From positions 35,640 through 99,639 of the forward strand of contig JAIESE010000043.1 of the NCBI GenBank assembly GCA_019746225.1: a stretch of DNA of 64,000 nucleotides, in the 5' to 3' direction. The notes below the pieces were generated by a model. It worked only from the letters and a program-made list of their open reading frames with translations. It searched no databases and was not told the DNA's origin. How positions within the stretch are numbered: the first letter of the stretch is position 1; every line of letters begins with the position of its first letter. This document shows positions 7,751 through 16,831 of the stretch, piece after piece. The translations under genes and the position numbers were made by a program. The stretch comes from Alphaproteobacteria bacterium (GTDB lineage: Bacteria; Pseudomonadota; Alphaproteobacteria; Paracaedibacterales; VGCI01).

Positions 7751-9793
7751 CTATTGCTTATCAGGAGGTGTGTTGGGCGGGGTATAGGAAATTTTTCTAG
7801 CCGTGGGTGGCGTAACAGGATTATCAGACATTGGACTGTAAGGGGGGGCATTGTTTCTCTCTGGCACTGGAGCCGTTTGACTTTCCAAAAAGATACGTGC
7901 GTAGAGTGAATCATCAGGCGAATGCCCATTCATGAGGGGAATCAGACGCAGCTTTCGATTAAAAATCCCATCCAGCTCTCTTCGAATTGCAGCTGAACGA
8001 TCCCACTTTTCATTTACTTTTTGAGCGTCCTCCAGAGGCCTCCCATTTGAGCTTATAGACCTGTCATAAGCCTCCTGTTCTTGGGCACCTAAGATAATTT
8101 CTCGAATTTCCAAAACCTCGTATTCCTCTCTACTCAGTTCCTTTTTACGTTCAAAAATTGCATCTAACTTACTTCGTATTTCATTCAAAAAAATTACAAA
8201 TCTCTCCCGCTTACTTTGAGACTTCTCTGTATGCTCATAAATTATGCTCTTATAGGATTCAAGAGCCTCACTTTCCTGAGTCTTGATAAGCATCTCGCGT
8301 TGTTCCAGAGCTACAACTTCATTTGCGATCCATTCAAGTCTTTGCCTAAAACTTGAGTCCATTCTGTCTCTTTGATCAGAAATTGAATTTAATTCTCCTT
8401 GTAATTCGGCCAAATGAGCGGCCAATTTCTCTAACCCTTCTTTCTTTGATCTTTCCACAATTTCTTTTACTCTTATAACATTCTCCGCAGACAAATTCAT
8501 GTTAGGAGGGACCCTACTGCTGACACCTATTTGTTCTTGATTTGCTTTTCTTACCTTGCTTCTTAAAATGTCCTCACGCTCTTGAAAGTATTTTAATTGT
8601 TCTCTGACTTCCGCTACTCTTGCTTCCCGAGGATTTCCTACTCTCCCATTTTGATCACCTGCAAGGGCTCTTAGGCCTCCCCCCTCAGGGCTTTTTTTTT
8701 CTTCACTCCTTTTTCTCAGAAGGGGAGGAGAGTATATAGGAGGGGACCTTGGACTCAATTGGCTCGAGCTTTGGGGGGTCTTTTCTGAAGTGTGTGTAGC
8801 TTCCGGAGGGTGCTTGAGGGCAAATTTAGGGCTCAAAGGAGTGGCGTTTCGTGGAATCTTTTCTGAAGGATGTTTGGCCTTTTCAGCACGTTGTGCTTCT
8901 TCATAAGATAACTTTATGACCGCCTTTAATTCTGCATCTTCTGTGTTATCCCTTGGAGAACCATCGGGGGTTCGCAAAGCACGGAAAGTATCATCCAGTT
9001 TGTCTCCTTCATCTTCTAACTGTTGTAACTGCTTGGCAAGTTCAGTTTTTTGTCTCGTAAGATCACTTAACTCATTTTCTAAAATCTTATACTCTCTTTT
9101 TAAGTCTTCTAGGGGTTTAGGAACGTATTCAGCAAAGAGATTGTGATCACCTTTCATATCCTCTAGTTGCTCTTCTACGAATTTTCTTGATTGTTCAATA
9201 CGAACGAGGTTCTCGTCCTTTTGTCCTTTGTAATCTCCTTCAAGTATTAATTGTTTTTTCGCAAGAAGGCTAAAATACTCTTCTTTTAATTTTATTATTA
9301 CTTTAATTGTATTGAATCTAAATTGTAGAAATTCTAATTTTGGTTGAATGACCCCTAATTCATCGTGAAATGGGCCCATTTTATGGTTTACGGCAATTCC
9401 TTGAGCTCTTGCACGGTCTCTCTCTGCTCTTCGCTTTTCTTCACGTTCACGATGTATTCTGGTTAACTCTTCTTGACGGAATTGTAGCTGCCTTCGAGAT
9501 TCTTCCAACTGTGCCTCTTCGAGAGAAGCCTTGATTGCTGCTTGAAGTGCAGCTTCCTCACCTGTAAGGGGCCTAGGTGCTTGAGGTCTGGGTGTCTCAC
9601 TGAGTATAGGAATTGGCTGAGTGGCATGCTCTATAAGATGCATGACATGGTTAGCGTGGCGCGGACTATCATCTTCGCTTCCCGAATATTCCATGGGGTC
9701 CCATGCATTTTTTTCCATCGCTAGGATAGACGCAACAGGAAACCATGTAAAAATGGCGAAATACAAAGATAAGATCGTTGTTAGTCTGCTCAT
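7751..9793 (-). CDS. Exported coiled-coil protein with two ubiquitin-interacting motifs
   Basis: This 680-residue protein begins with a signal peptide (residues 1-25, ending ASILA). Two segments fit the eukaryotic ubiquitin-interacting motif (L-x-x-A-x-x-x-S-x-x-E with flanking acids): EEAALQAAIKASLEEA at 79-94 (Leu83, Ala86, Ser90) and EDAELKAVIKLSYEEA at 285-300 (Leu289, Val292, Ser296). The first fits fully; the second has Val for Ala. Charged helical, coiled-coil-like stretches cover about 95-270 and 390-600. A proline/serine-rich spacer (~310-370) and a TPP-rich tail complete it. No enzyme domain is recognised. A UIM pair in an exported bacterial protein points to binding host ubiquitin or ubiquitinated targets. 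Short helical motifs can arise by chance, but the two copies share the same downstream residues (EEAQ). The gene is convergent with the efflux pump. Confidence 0.75.
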   Translation of the reverse strand: MSRLTTILSLYFAIFTWFPVASILAMEKNAWDPMEYSGSEDDSPRHANHVMHLIEHATQPIPILSETPRPQAPRPLTGEEAALQAAIKASLEEAQLEESRRQLQFRQEELTRIHREREEKRRAERDRARAQGIAVNHKMGPFHDELGVIQPKLEFLQFRFNTIKVIIKLKEEYFSLLAKKQLILEGDYKGQKDENLVRIEQSRKFVEEQLEDMKGDHNLFAEYVPKPLEDLKREYKILENELSDLTRQKTELAKQLQQLEDEGDKLDDTFRALRTPDGSPRDNTEDAELKAVIKLSYEEAQRAEKAKHPSEKIPRNATPLSPKFALKHPPEATHTSEKTPQSSSQLSPRSPPIYSPPLLRKRSEEKKSPEGGGLRALAGDQNGRVGNPREARVAEVREQLKYFQEREDILRSKVRKANQEQIGVSSRVPPNMNLSAENVIRVKEIVERSKKEGLEKLAAHLAELQGELNSISDQRDRMDSSFRQRLEWIANEVVALEQREMLIKTQESEALESYKSIIYEHTEKSQSKRERFVIFLNEIRSKLDAIFERKKELSREEYEVLEIREIILGAQEQEAYDRSISSNGRPLEDAQKVNEKWDRSAAIRRELDGIFNRKLRLIPLMNGHSPDDSLYARIFLESQTAPVPERNNAPPYSPMSDNPVTPPTARKISYTPPNTPPDKQ

Positions 9794-10089
9794 GGTGATC
9801 TCCTCGTACAGTAATAACTATAACTCGGACGCCAACCAACTTTCTTCTTGTATTTCTTGATTGTAATATCTACTATACTATAAATGCATTTTACTGTCAA
9901 TATACTATATTTGCATTTCAGCAATACAATTCTTGTTAACACTTTGGAAATCTCTTGCATATCTTTTAATACAATTTTCATATAAGTCTCATGGTTTTTG
10001 CAATAGGCTTGATCCTATCTTTCTCTTTGGGGTACCCTCACCTTGAGGAGACATACTCTTCATAATGGTACGATCTAAGGAGTAAACAG

Positions 10090-10560
10090 GTGGTAAAGAA
10101 GAATATTATTGTAAAAGGACGCCCTGCAGCGCGACTGGCCGCTGTGCAGGCCCTTTATCAGTTGGAGCAAGAGCCAACCACCCCCCAAAAAGTTGTACTG
10201 GAGTTTATGAACCACCGTTTTAACGAAATTGTAGACGGCACTCGGTTTATCACCCCTGACAAGACCTTGTTTCAAGAGATCGTTTTAGGGGTTATAGAGC
10301 GTTTGGCGGACTTAGACCCCATGATTTCTGCCACCTTATCGGAAGATTGGCGCATCGAGCGCATGGAATCGGTCGTTCGGGCCATTTTGAGAGCCGCGGT
10401 CTTTGAGCTTAGCCGCGATACCGCTGTGCCCACGCCCGTGGTGATTAATGAATATATTGAAATTACGAAGGCCTTTTGTTCCGGCCCTGAAGTTGCCTTT
10501 GTCAACGCCTCCCTTGATGCTCTGGCCAAGCTTTTGCGCACTGAAGACTTGCAGGAATAG
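10090..10560 (+). CDS. nusB: Transcription antitermination factor NusB
   Basis: This 156-residue all-helical RNA-binding protein acts with NusE (S10) at boxA RNA in rRNA antitermination. It matches the family throughout: RLAAVQALYQLE near the start, WRIERMESVVRAILRAAVFEL in the middle, and PTPVVINEYIEITKAFCS...FVNASLDALAK at the end. Length is normal. The start is GTG 10090 with AAGGAG at 10078-10083. It is convergent with lolA, with only 12 bases between the stops. Confidence 0.95.
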   Translation: MVKKNIIVKGRPAARLAAVQALYQLEQEPTTPQKVVLEFMNHRFNEIVDGTRFITPDKTLFQEIVLGVIERLADLDPMISATLSEDWRIERMESVVRAILRAAVFELSRDTAVPTPVVINEYIEITKAFCSGPEVAFVNASLDALAKLLRTEDLQE

Positions 10561-10572
10561 GCAAAGCCCGGC

Positions 10573-11199
10573 TTAAAACGTAAACAGCTTCTCGTCGATA
10601 GCCGTTCCAATTTCCACTTGTTTCAAGACAACGTGGGTTTGGTTGGCTTGCGCATCCACAACCGTCCACTCTTGGAGGCGCAAGATTGGAGTTGTTACGA
10701 ATATCAGGGTCAGGGTGACCCCGTCATCCCCGGGGCGTACCACCGTCAGGTAAATTTTGTCCCCTTTGGTTTCCATTTTCTTAACTTCCAAATCATTGGA
10801 AAAGTCAATTTTATGGCGCAGAAGAAAGCTGGCAGGCGTACTGTCGATGGAATATTCGCTGACATCTTTGGTTTCCCCATCAATGTGTCGCAATATCTCC
10901 CCATTGGCGATAATCTTCGTGTTCATGGGAGCATCATACTCAAGGCGAAGTTTTCCAAAGCTTTGCTTGCCCAAGCGCTTCAAATACATCCTGCCAGTCG
11001 CCGTCGTCCCATTGGGGTTCTCTTGGGTTATGTTGGCGCGAAGGGTGCGGATGCCATTCAAATAGTCTTGGATTTTTCGAATTTGAGCCTTTTGTTGACC
11101 CGCCGCATCCTCCTGCAACGCTGCCAGAATCGGCTGAGACGTTGTAGAAGCAGCTGCTACCATCGAGATCAAAAGTATCTTTTTTATCAGTGTTTTCAT
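10573..11199 (-). CDS. lolA: Outer-membrane lipoprotein carrier protein LolA
   Basis: This 208-residue periplasmic chaperone carries lipoproteins from LolCDE to the outer membrane. The signal peptide spans residues ~1-27 (MKTLIKKILLISMVAAAS... ILA). The mature part has the LolA pattern: IQDYLNGIRTLRANITQENP, GRMYLKRLGKQSFGKLRLEYD and EWTVVDAQANQTHVVLKQVEIG. ATG 11199 is preferred over an in-frame TTG 15 bases upstream because GAGGA lies just ahead of it. The neighbouring unknown gene on the same strand ends 18 bases upstream, so they are likely cotranscribed. With lnt nearby, the window holds two steps of lipoprotein handling. Confidence 0.9.
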   Translation of the reverse strand: MKTLIKKILLISMVAAASTTSQPILAALQEDAAGQQKAQIRKIQDYLNGIRTLRANITQENPNGTTATGRMYLKRLGKQSFGKLRLEYDAPMNTKIIANGEILRHIDGETKDVSEYSIDSTPASFLLRHKIDFSNDLEVKKMETKGDKIYLTVVRPGDDGVTLTLIFVTTPILRLQEWTVVDAQANQTHVVLKQVEIGTAIDEKLFTF

Positions 11200-11217
11200 A
11201 ATATCCTCTTTCAATTC

Positions 11218-13152
11218 TTAAAAGCCAAACATGTGATCAAAGCTAAAGGCCTCTTTGCCAAAAGTGCCATGATACCCAAAGAGCCGACACGTTGTGTCAC
11301 GGATGATGATGTAACCCCCTTTCGCTTTCGCTCTCGTCGCTTCCGGAAAAGTTTCATGATAGGAAAAGAGATAAGACCCACTGCAGGGGATTTTGACGAG
11401 GTGTTTGGCTATTTCCTTGCCCTCATGATCATGGAGGATAAACTCCGTCTCAGAATAGGGATGCCACGTTGTTGAGCTTGGATAAATCAGAAAGCACATG
11501 GAATCCAAGGAACCATCGCTAAAATCATCCACCACTCTCAGGAAAAGACGCGTCCGCAAACCCGGAGGGGGACCTGCATAGCTCTGCGGCTCATTCTTAT
11601 AAACAAGGGCCGTGTTGAACATGTGCGCCCCAAAACTGGTTTCAGCCTTATGATCCCCCCGCTCATAGCGGAACAGGCCATGGAGCCATCCATCAACGGG
11701 AATATCATGGGCATCATCATAAGCCAGCTCCATATGGCCGTACCCACTGGGCAACGTCCATTGGCGGCAATCCACAACCGTTGCATGGTCCCGTGGCAAA
11801 ACCCCAAGGGATTGTTCCGCGATTGCCTTGCCTGAGGCATCATACACGAACATTTTAACGGGAAGGTGCGTTTGCGTGGTTCCCATAGGTGTTGGCAAAG
11901 CCATGGACTGGAACGTGGATTGCGGGAGGATGGGTGCCGGGAGAATATAGTTTTTACCAAACAAAGGCTTCAATGAAGCCACAGAGATGGTTTGTTTTAG
12001 ATCATTCCGTTGCACGTTGACGTGGGCAATCCTTTGATTCTTGGTTGTTTTGCAAACCACTTCATAGCGGGGGCGCACAAGATATTTTCCGGTTTGCATC
12101 TCGATTTGTTGGGGCCACTTTGCATTTGGCAAAAGATCCGCAACATTCAGCTTGTAACTGGCAAATGGCCCAATTTCTTTGTCAAGCCAGCGCATCTCTT
12201 TAGTCCCCATGACATTCAACCCAATCGTATTGGCCGGAATCGGAACGGGATGGCTGTTCTGTATCCATAAATACACAACCTCATTCTCTTGTGGGGCAGG
12301 TAGACCCGCAAAAGAATCCGACGGCCAGGAATTCGCATCATGGGTACAGGAAATATGACTATAATCATCATTGTAGGTATCAAGAGCATACTTAACCACA
12401 TCGTGGCCTTTGGCCCCTATCACATGAAAGAACAACTGGCCGACAAAAGGAGCTAACTTAAACCGACTTTTAATTGTTTGGCTATCAAATACAATTGTGT
12501 GGTCCGAAGGCTTCAGGGGTTCTACCCACTGGGCCAAAATTTTGCCATCTTCCCCAAACAAAATGCAGGAAAGGGATAAATCTTTTCCCCCGTAACGGTG
12601 CCAGTAATTTGCCGTCGTCAGGCGCGTATGGAACCCCTCCTGTTCTCTAAAAAATGCAAAGTTTGTGGCAAAATTGAGGGGCGTGAGGTAAGCCCCAGAT
12701 GACCCTCCACTGGCAGGGCCAATAACAGTCCCCCCCAGAGATTCTAAACGCACATCATCAAGAGAATTTATGGTCACCCCCTCTGGAATGTACTGACGAA
12801 TGGCGGGAAGCAACCGATCCGCATCAAAAGCAAGAATGAGAAGTGCGTTTGCAGCACACTTTGGCAAGGCTGTCAGGGGCTCTGAGGTAAGACCTTTCAA
12901 AGAAGCGTAGGTCTTCCCAATATGGCCAAAATCTTGGGCATAAATATTCGAAATCGTGAGATGACTCAAAGCAGAAGCGTAGAATTCTTGAAAGGCCTCC
13001 AACAATCCAAGCGGATCATAAAGGGCCACTTTCTGGTGACGCAAGTTGTCTAATAGATCCCGCATTTTTTGATAAGTGATAGGATGCGCCAATGCTTTAT
13101 AAAGAGCATTCCCGCCAGAGTGATTATCAAAAGTTTCGATTTTTAGGGTCAA
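11218..13152 (-). CDS. Conserved-looking hypothetical protein, 644 residues
   Basis: I do not recognise this family. The protein has no signal peptide and no clear transmembrane segment. It is rich in Trp, Tyr and His and reads like a globular, largely beta-sheet protein. Repeated phrases suggest tandem beta-sandwich domains: HTIVFDSQTIKSRF, HATVVDCRQWTLPSG and WLHGLFRYERGDHKAETSFGAHMFN. A central part (residues ~270-480) contains VYLWIQNSHPVPIP and LVRPRYEVVC. It lies just upstream of lolA in the same direction. Good codon structure, length and operon position argue for a real gene. Function is unknown. Confidence 0.7.
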   Translation of the reverse strand: MTLKIETFDNHSGGNALYKALAHPITYQKMRDLLDNLRHQKVALYDPLGLLEAFQEFYASALSHLTISNIYAQDFGHIGKTYASLKGLTSEPLTALPKCAANALLILAFDADRLLPAIRQYIPEGVTINSLDDVRLESLGGTVIGPASGGSSGAYLTPLNFATNFAFFREQEGFHTRLTTANYWHRYGGKDLSLSCILFGEDGKILAQWVEPLKPSDHTIVFDSQTIKSRFKLAPFVGQLFFHVIGAKGHDVVKYALDTYNDDYSHISCTHDANSWPSDSFAGLPAPQENEVVYLWIQNSHPVPIPANTIGLNVMGTKEMRWLDKEIGPFASYKLNVADLLPNAKWPQQIEMQTGKYLVRPRYEVVCKTTKNQRIAHVNVQRNDLKQTISVASLKPLFGKNYILPAPILPQSTFQSMALPTPMGTTQTHLPVKMFVYDASGKAIAEQSLGVLPRDHATVVDCRQWTLPSGYGHMELAYDDAHDIPVDGWLHGLFRYERGDHKAETSFGAHMFNTALVYKNEPQSYAGPPPGLRTRLFLRVVDDFSDGSLDSMCFLIYPSSTTWHPYSETEFILHDHEGKEIAKHLVKIPCSGSYLFSYHETFPEATRAKAKGGYIIIRDTTCRLFGYHGTFGKEAFSFDHMFGF

Positions 13153-13339
13153 GATTCACTTCCTCTTGCACATTATGCTTTGAAAATATTGTCGTTTTCC
13201 TGTTGAATTTATAGCTTTTACGGGCAGTCCAGAGCAAGAACAATTTGTTTAGGGTATTGTAATCCCTTGCATTCTACCCCCCTAGCCTGGCCCCTGATTT
13301 TGACTTATCCTTATATTATGAACACTAGCGGAAGGGACA

Positions 13340-13927
13340 ATGACCGTGAAATCTGAGAATTTACTTGAGCTCATTTTTATAAAAGGACGTACCCACTACA
13401 AATGGTTGGATAAACCCGTTGAGGACGACTTATTACAGGAGGTGTATGACCTTGCAAAGCTGGGACCCACCAGTGCAAACAGCTGTCCCATGCGCATTGT
13501 GTTTGTGAAATCTGAAAAAGCAAAAGCTAAACTGAAACCATGTCTTATACAAGAGAATGTGGAGAAAACGATGACGGCGCCTGTCACGGCCATCATCGCG
13601 TATGATCTTGAGTTTTATGAGAAGCTTCCAAAGCTTTTTCCTCACACCGATGCCAGAAGTTGGTTTGTAGGGAATGCGCCCTTCATTGAGACTTCTGCTT
13701 TTCGAAACAGCTCCTTGCAGGGAGCATATTTTATGCTTGCGGCGCGCGCTTGTGGGTTAGACTGCGGGCCGATGTCCGGGTTTGATAATGCTCTTGTTGA
13801 TGAAGCATTTTTCCACAACACTTCCTTACGATCTAACTTTTTATGTAATCTCGGGCATGGGGATTCAACTAAGCTATATCCTCGTTCTCCGCGTCTTACG
13901 TTTGACGAGGTTTGTAAAATCCGATAA
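13340..13927 (+). CDS. Nitroreductase-family protein, RutE-like (malonic semialdehyde reductase)
   Basis: This 195-residue FMN-dependent nitroreductase-fold protein most resembles RutE / malonic semialdehyde reductase. Matching parts are GRTHYKWLDKPVEDDLLQEV, the flavin-binding LAKLGPTSANSCPMR, RNSSLQGAYFMLAARACGLDCGPMSGFD and the C-terminal LCNLGHGD. ATG 13340 has AAGGGA directly upstream. No other pyrimidine-degradation (rut) genes are nearby, so the substrate is uncertain; it may be a general quinone or aldehyde reductase. Confidence 0.82.
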   Translation: MTVKSENLLELIFIKGRTHYKWLDKPVEDDLLQEVYDLAKLGPTSANSCPMRIVFVKSEKAKAKLKPCLIQENVEKTMTAPVTAIIAYDLEFYEKLPKLFPHTDARSWFVGNAPFIETSAFRNSSLQGAYFMLAARACGLDCGPMSGFDNALVDEAFFHNTSLRSNFLCNLGHGDSTKLYPRSPRLTFDEVCKIR

Positions 13928-13957
13928 GGTGGAAAAATAAAATAGGGTAAGGTGGGT

Positions 13958-15541
13958 ATGCGAAAAAGCGCTTCCTGCCTTTCGGTTCCTTCAAGGATTG
14001 CAGCGAAAATGATTCAAGCAACCTGTGCACGGCTTTCTACTTGGACTTTATCCTTATCAGGCTTCAGCCCTTTCTGGTTAAGCTGGGTTCTTGGTGGTTT
14101 GGCGGCCCTAGCGATGCCGCCCATTCAGGTCTGGATCTTGCTTCCCGTTGCTTTTTCTGGATTTCTAATTCTTCTTGAGAACACTAAGACCGCAAAGACC
14201 GCATTCTGGTTAGGATGGGTTTTTGGGTTTGGCTATTTTTTAGGAGGGCTTTATTGGCTTGGTAACGGGCCACGAACTGTTGGAATGATGCTTGCGGTAC
14301 CTTTTGCCGCAGTTGGTCTCCCCTTATGCTTAGCTTTCTTCCCCGCATTTGTTTCCCTGCTTACCTTTCGAGTCTCAAAAGGCCCGTTGACCCGTGTTTT
14401 TGCCTTTGCGGCCATCTGGTCGATTTTTGAGTACTTGCGGGGCCATATACTCACGGGGCTGCCTTGGAATTTACTGGGCTACACCTGGGGCACATCTGTG
14501 CTTCAAATCACGTCAATCATCGGAATCTATGGACTTTCCACCCTCACGACTTTAGCTGCATGTGTCTTTGCGAGCCGCCACAAAGGCTGGATTTCAGGCA
14601 TGGTCTTGAGTTTTGGGGCTTTATGGCTGTGGGGGGATTATCGGCTCACCCAGGCACTTCCCTTTTCACAACAAGAACATGGAACACTCAATTTGAGAAT
14701 CGTCCAAGCCAGCATTCCCCAAAACACCAAGTGGTTGGCAGAAAATTTTCAACAAAACTTGGATCGATACATCGCCTTGTCCCATCTTCCTGCAGAAAAG
14801 CCTTTAGAAGCAGTCATTTGGCCGGAAGCCAGCGTCACCACAATGGTTGAAAATTACCCTCCTCTTCTAAAAATCTTGGGGGAAGCTGGACCTCAAGGCG
14901 GACTCCTCCTTTTCGGGGCACCGCGCGAGATTGATGGCCATTTACGAACCAGTATGATGGCCCTTGATAATGAAGGAAAACGGGTTGGGGTGTATGACAA
15001 GTCTCACCTGGTGCCATTCGGAGAATATATGCCCTTGCGGTCGATCCTCACCATCAAGAAGCTCACCTATGGAGATCAAGACTACACGCCTGGACCAGGG
15101 GTACAAACCATATCTCTTCCCGGTCTGCCAAGTGTCAGCCCGCTCATTTGTTACGAGGCTATTTTTCCTCATGAGGTTATCGATGGAAAGAATCGCCCTT
15201 ACTGGATGCTCAATATGACCAACGATGCGTGGTATGGTCACACGTCAGGGCCATATCAACATCTACAGATCGTTCGTGTTCGGGCCATCGAAGAGGGGAT
15301 TCCTCTGGTTCGCGCTGCCAATAATGGCATTTCCGCTGTTGTGGATGCTTGGGGTCGAATATTATATAGACTTGAATTAGATGAAATTGGTTTTATCGAC
15401 TTTTCTTTGCCAAAACGTTTAGAATCTGTTACGTTATATCAACGGTATGGAGACCTTCTATTCCTTGGAATAGTGTTCGTATTGCTTAGTTTAGTAGCTA
15501 CCTATCGTCCTCATGAAAAAACAAAAAAACTAAAAATATAA
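13958..15541 (+). CDS. lnt: Apolipoprotein N-acyltransferase
   Basis: Lnt adds the third acyl chain to the N-terminal cysteine of lipoproteins in the inner membrane. Several hydrophobic helices (residues ~30-230) precede a nitrilase domain. The catalytic triad is visible as Glu290 (VIWPEAS), Lys348 (VYDKSHLVPFGEYMP) and Cys398 (PLICYEAIFPHEV). The downstream NMTNDAWYG and RAIEEGIPLVRAANNGIS are also family hallmarks. The protein is about 527 residues, normal for the family. ATG 13958 follows GGTAAGG; an in-frame GTG lies 6 bases earlier. It begins an apparent operon with the XRE regulator and the metallopeptidase. Confidence 0.95.
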   Translation: MRKSASCLSVPSRIAAKMIQATCARLSTWTLSLSGFSPFWLSWVLGGLAALAMPPIQVWILLPVAFSGFLILLENTKTAKTAFWLGWVFGFGYFLGGLYWLGNGPRTVGMMLAVPFAAVGLPLCLAFFPAFVSLLTFRVSKGPLTRVFAFAAIWSIFEYLRGHILTGLPWNLLGYTWGTSVLQITSIIGIYGLSTLTTLAACVFASRHKGWISGMVLSFGALWLWGDYRLTQALPFSQQEHGTLNLRIVQASIPQNTKWLAENFQQNLDRYIALSHLPAEKPLEAVIWPEASVTTMVENYPPLLKILGEAGPQGGLLLFGAPREIDGHLRTSMMALDNEGKRVGVYDKSHLVPFGEYMPLRSILTIKKLTYGDQDYTPGPGVQTISLPGLPSVSPLICYEAIFPHEVIDGKNRPYWMLNMTNDAWYGHTSGPYQHLQIVRVRAIEEGIPLVRAANNGISAVVDAWGRILYRLELDEIGFIDFSLPKRLESVTLYQRYGDLLFLGIVFVLLSLVATYRPHEKTKKLKI

Positions 15542-15557
15542 AAGAAAGAAATTGGAT

Positions 15558-16019
15558 ATGTTAAATCAAGAAATTTCACCTTCTAAAAAAGGAAAACCTC
15601 ATGATGTGGACATCCACGTTGGAAGTCGGGTAAGACTTCGGCGATCTGCTCTTGGATTGAGTCAGGATCAGTTGGGTGCGGCAATTGGCCTTTCCTTTCA
15701 ACAGGTACAAAAATATGAACGCGGTGCAAACCGCATTGGTGCAAGCCGACTGTATGAAATGAGCAAAGTCCTCCATACACCTATCTCCTTTTTCTTTGAG
15801 AACTATGGAGAACAAGGACTTGCCGAAGAGGGCGGTGCTACCTATCAAGCTGATCCCGTCATGAAACGAGAAGCCCTCGAATTGATGCGAGCTTATCACC
15901 AAATCCTTGATCCCAAAGAGAGAAAGAAAGTCTTAAAGCTGGTCCAAGCGCTGGCCGAAGATTCTCAAAGAAAGAGCACGGATAAAGATCGAGCAGGCAA
16001 ATCCAAGGGGCCTCGTTGA
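15558..16019 (+). CDS. XRE-family transcriptional regulator
   Basis: This 153-residue DNA-binding protein has a helix-turn-helix at residues ~20-78: VGSRVRLRRSALGLSQDQLG then IGLSFQQVQKYERGANRIGA. This form is shared by regulators found throughout the Alphaproteobacteria. The C-terminal half (MRAYHQILDPKERKKVLKLV) is helical and probably dimerises. ATG 15558 lies 16 bases after lnt; an in-frame TTG 6 bases earlier is the alternative. The stop overlaps the start of the next gene. Confidence 0.87.
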   Translation: MLNQEISPSKKGKPHDVDIHVGSRVRLRRSALGLSQDQLGAAIGLSFQQVQKYERGANRIGASRLYEMSKVLHTPISFFFENYGEQGLAEEGGATYQADPVMKREALELMRAYHQILDPKERKKVLKLVQALAEDSQRKSTDKDRAGKSKGPR

Positions 16020-16720
16020 GCGTGCTGCCAACTTCCCTTTTGATTGAAGGTAAAAGTGTGCCTTTGGTCGTAAGGGAAAACCCCAAAGCTAAGCGGTTAA
16101 CGCTTCGTTTTCGCCCCGAGACAGGGGGCGAAATAATCCTCACCATTCCCTTGCACCACTCAAAAAGACAAGTGCTTGGGTTTATCGAAAAGTCAAAACC
16201 CTGGATTGAAAAACAGATGGCCAAGAGCTTTTCAAAGCTCGCTTATATTGACGGCATGGTCCTTCCCATCTTCGGCAAATCCATTGAACTGCGCCACAAA
16301 CCCTCCCAATCCTTTCGTGCTTGGTGGGGGGAGGATCACCTTCTCATCCACGCCCCGCCTGAAAAATTCGGTACCCATGTTCAAAAATCTCTCCATCAGG
16401 TTGCGAAAACCTTCCTTACAGAAAGATCAAGCAACTACGCCAGCCGACTGGACAAATCCCTCAATCGCATCACCCTTCGAGACACCCGAAGCCGTTGGGG
16501 AAGCTGCAGCCACAACGGCAATATTTCCTATTCCTGGCGGTTGATTTTTGCCCCTGAACAAGTGGCAGATTACGTGTGTGCCCATGAAGTCGCGCATCTG
16601 GAACATATGAATCACAGCCCTGAATTTTGGAAAATTGTGGAAGAATTTTGCCCTGATTATAGGACTTTGCGCCAATGGCTTCGTCAAAATGGGAAAAGCT
16701 TGTTCAAATATGGAGCTTAA
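16016..16720 (+). CDS. YgjP-like (DUF45) zinc metallopeptidase
   Basis: This 234-residue protein has a SprT/M48-like zinc site: HEVAHLEHMNHSPEFW with His190, Glu191, His194 and third ligand His200. It also has the family's RDTRSRWGSCSHNGNISYSWRL-type segment, which contains the conserved RWGSCS. The role of this family is poorly known. The start is a TTG overlapping the XRE stop codon (TTGA), with AAGGGG 5 bases upstream; GTG 16022 is an alternative. The overlap indicates translational coupling with the regulator. Confidence 0.85.
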   Translation: MSVLPTSLLIEGKSVPLVVRENPKAKRLTLRFRPETGGEIILTIPLHHSKRQVLGFIEKSKPWIEKQMAKSFSKLAYIDGMVLPIFGKSIELRHKPSQSFRAWWGEDHLLIHAPPEKFGTHVQKSLHQVAKTFLTERSSNYASRLDKSLNRITLRDTRSRWGSCSHNGNISYSWRLIFAPEQVADYVCAHEVAHLEHMNHSPEFWKIVEEFCPDYRTLRQWLRQNGKSLFKYGA

Positions 16721-16831
16721 TTTAAATATACTAAATACGGTTCGACCTAATTCCTCAAGGCACTCCTGTAATTCGACCTGTTGCGCCGCTCAAGTAATTG
16801 TGAAATTATCGCTTTATAAATGAACTGAATA

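Noticed and set aside
10618-11475. 285-codon open frame on the plus strand
   Set aside because: It lies antisense to lolA and the end of the 644-codon gene, which have signal peptide, domain and ribosome-site support; its product resembles nothing.
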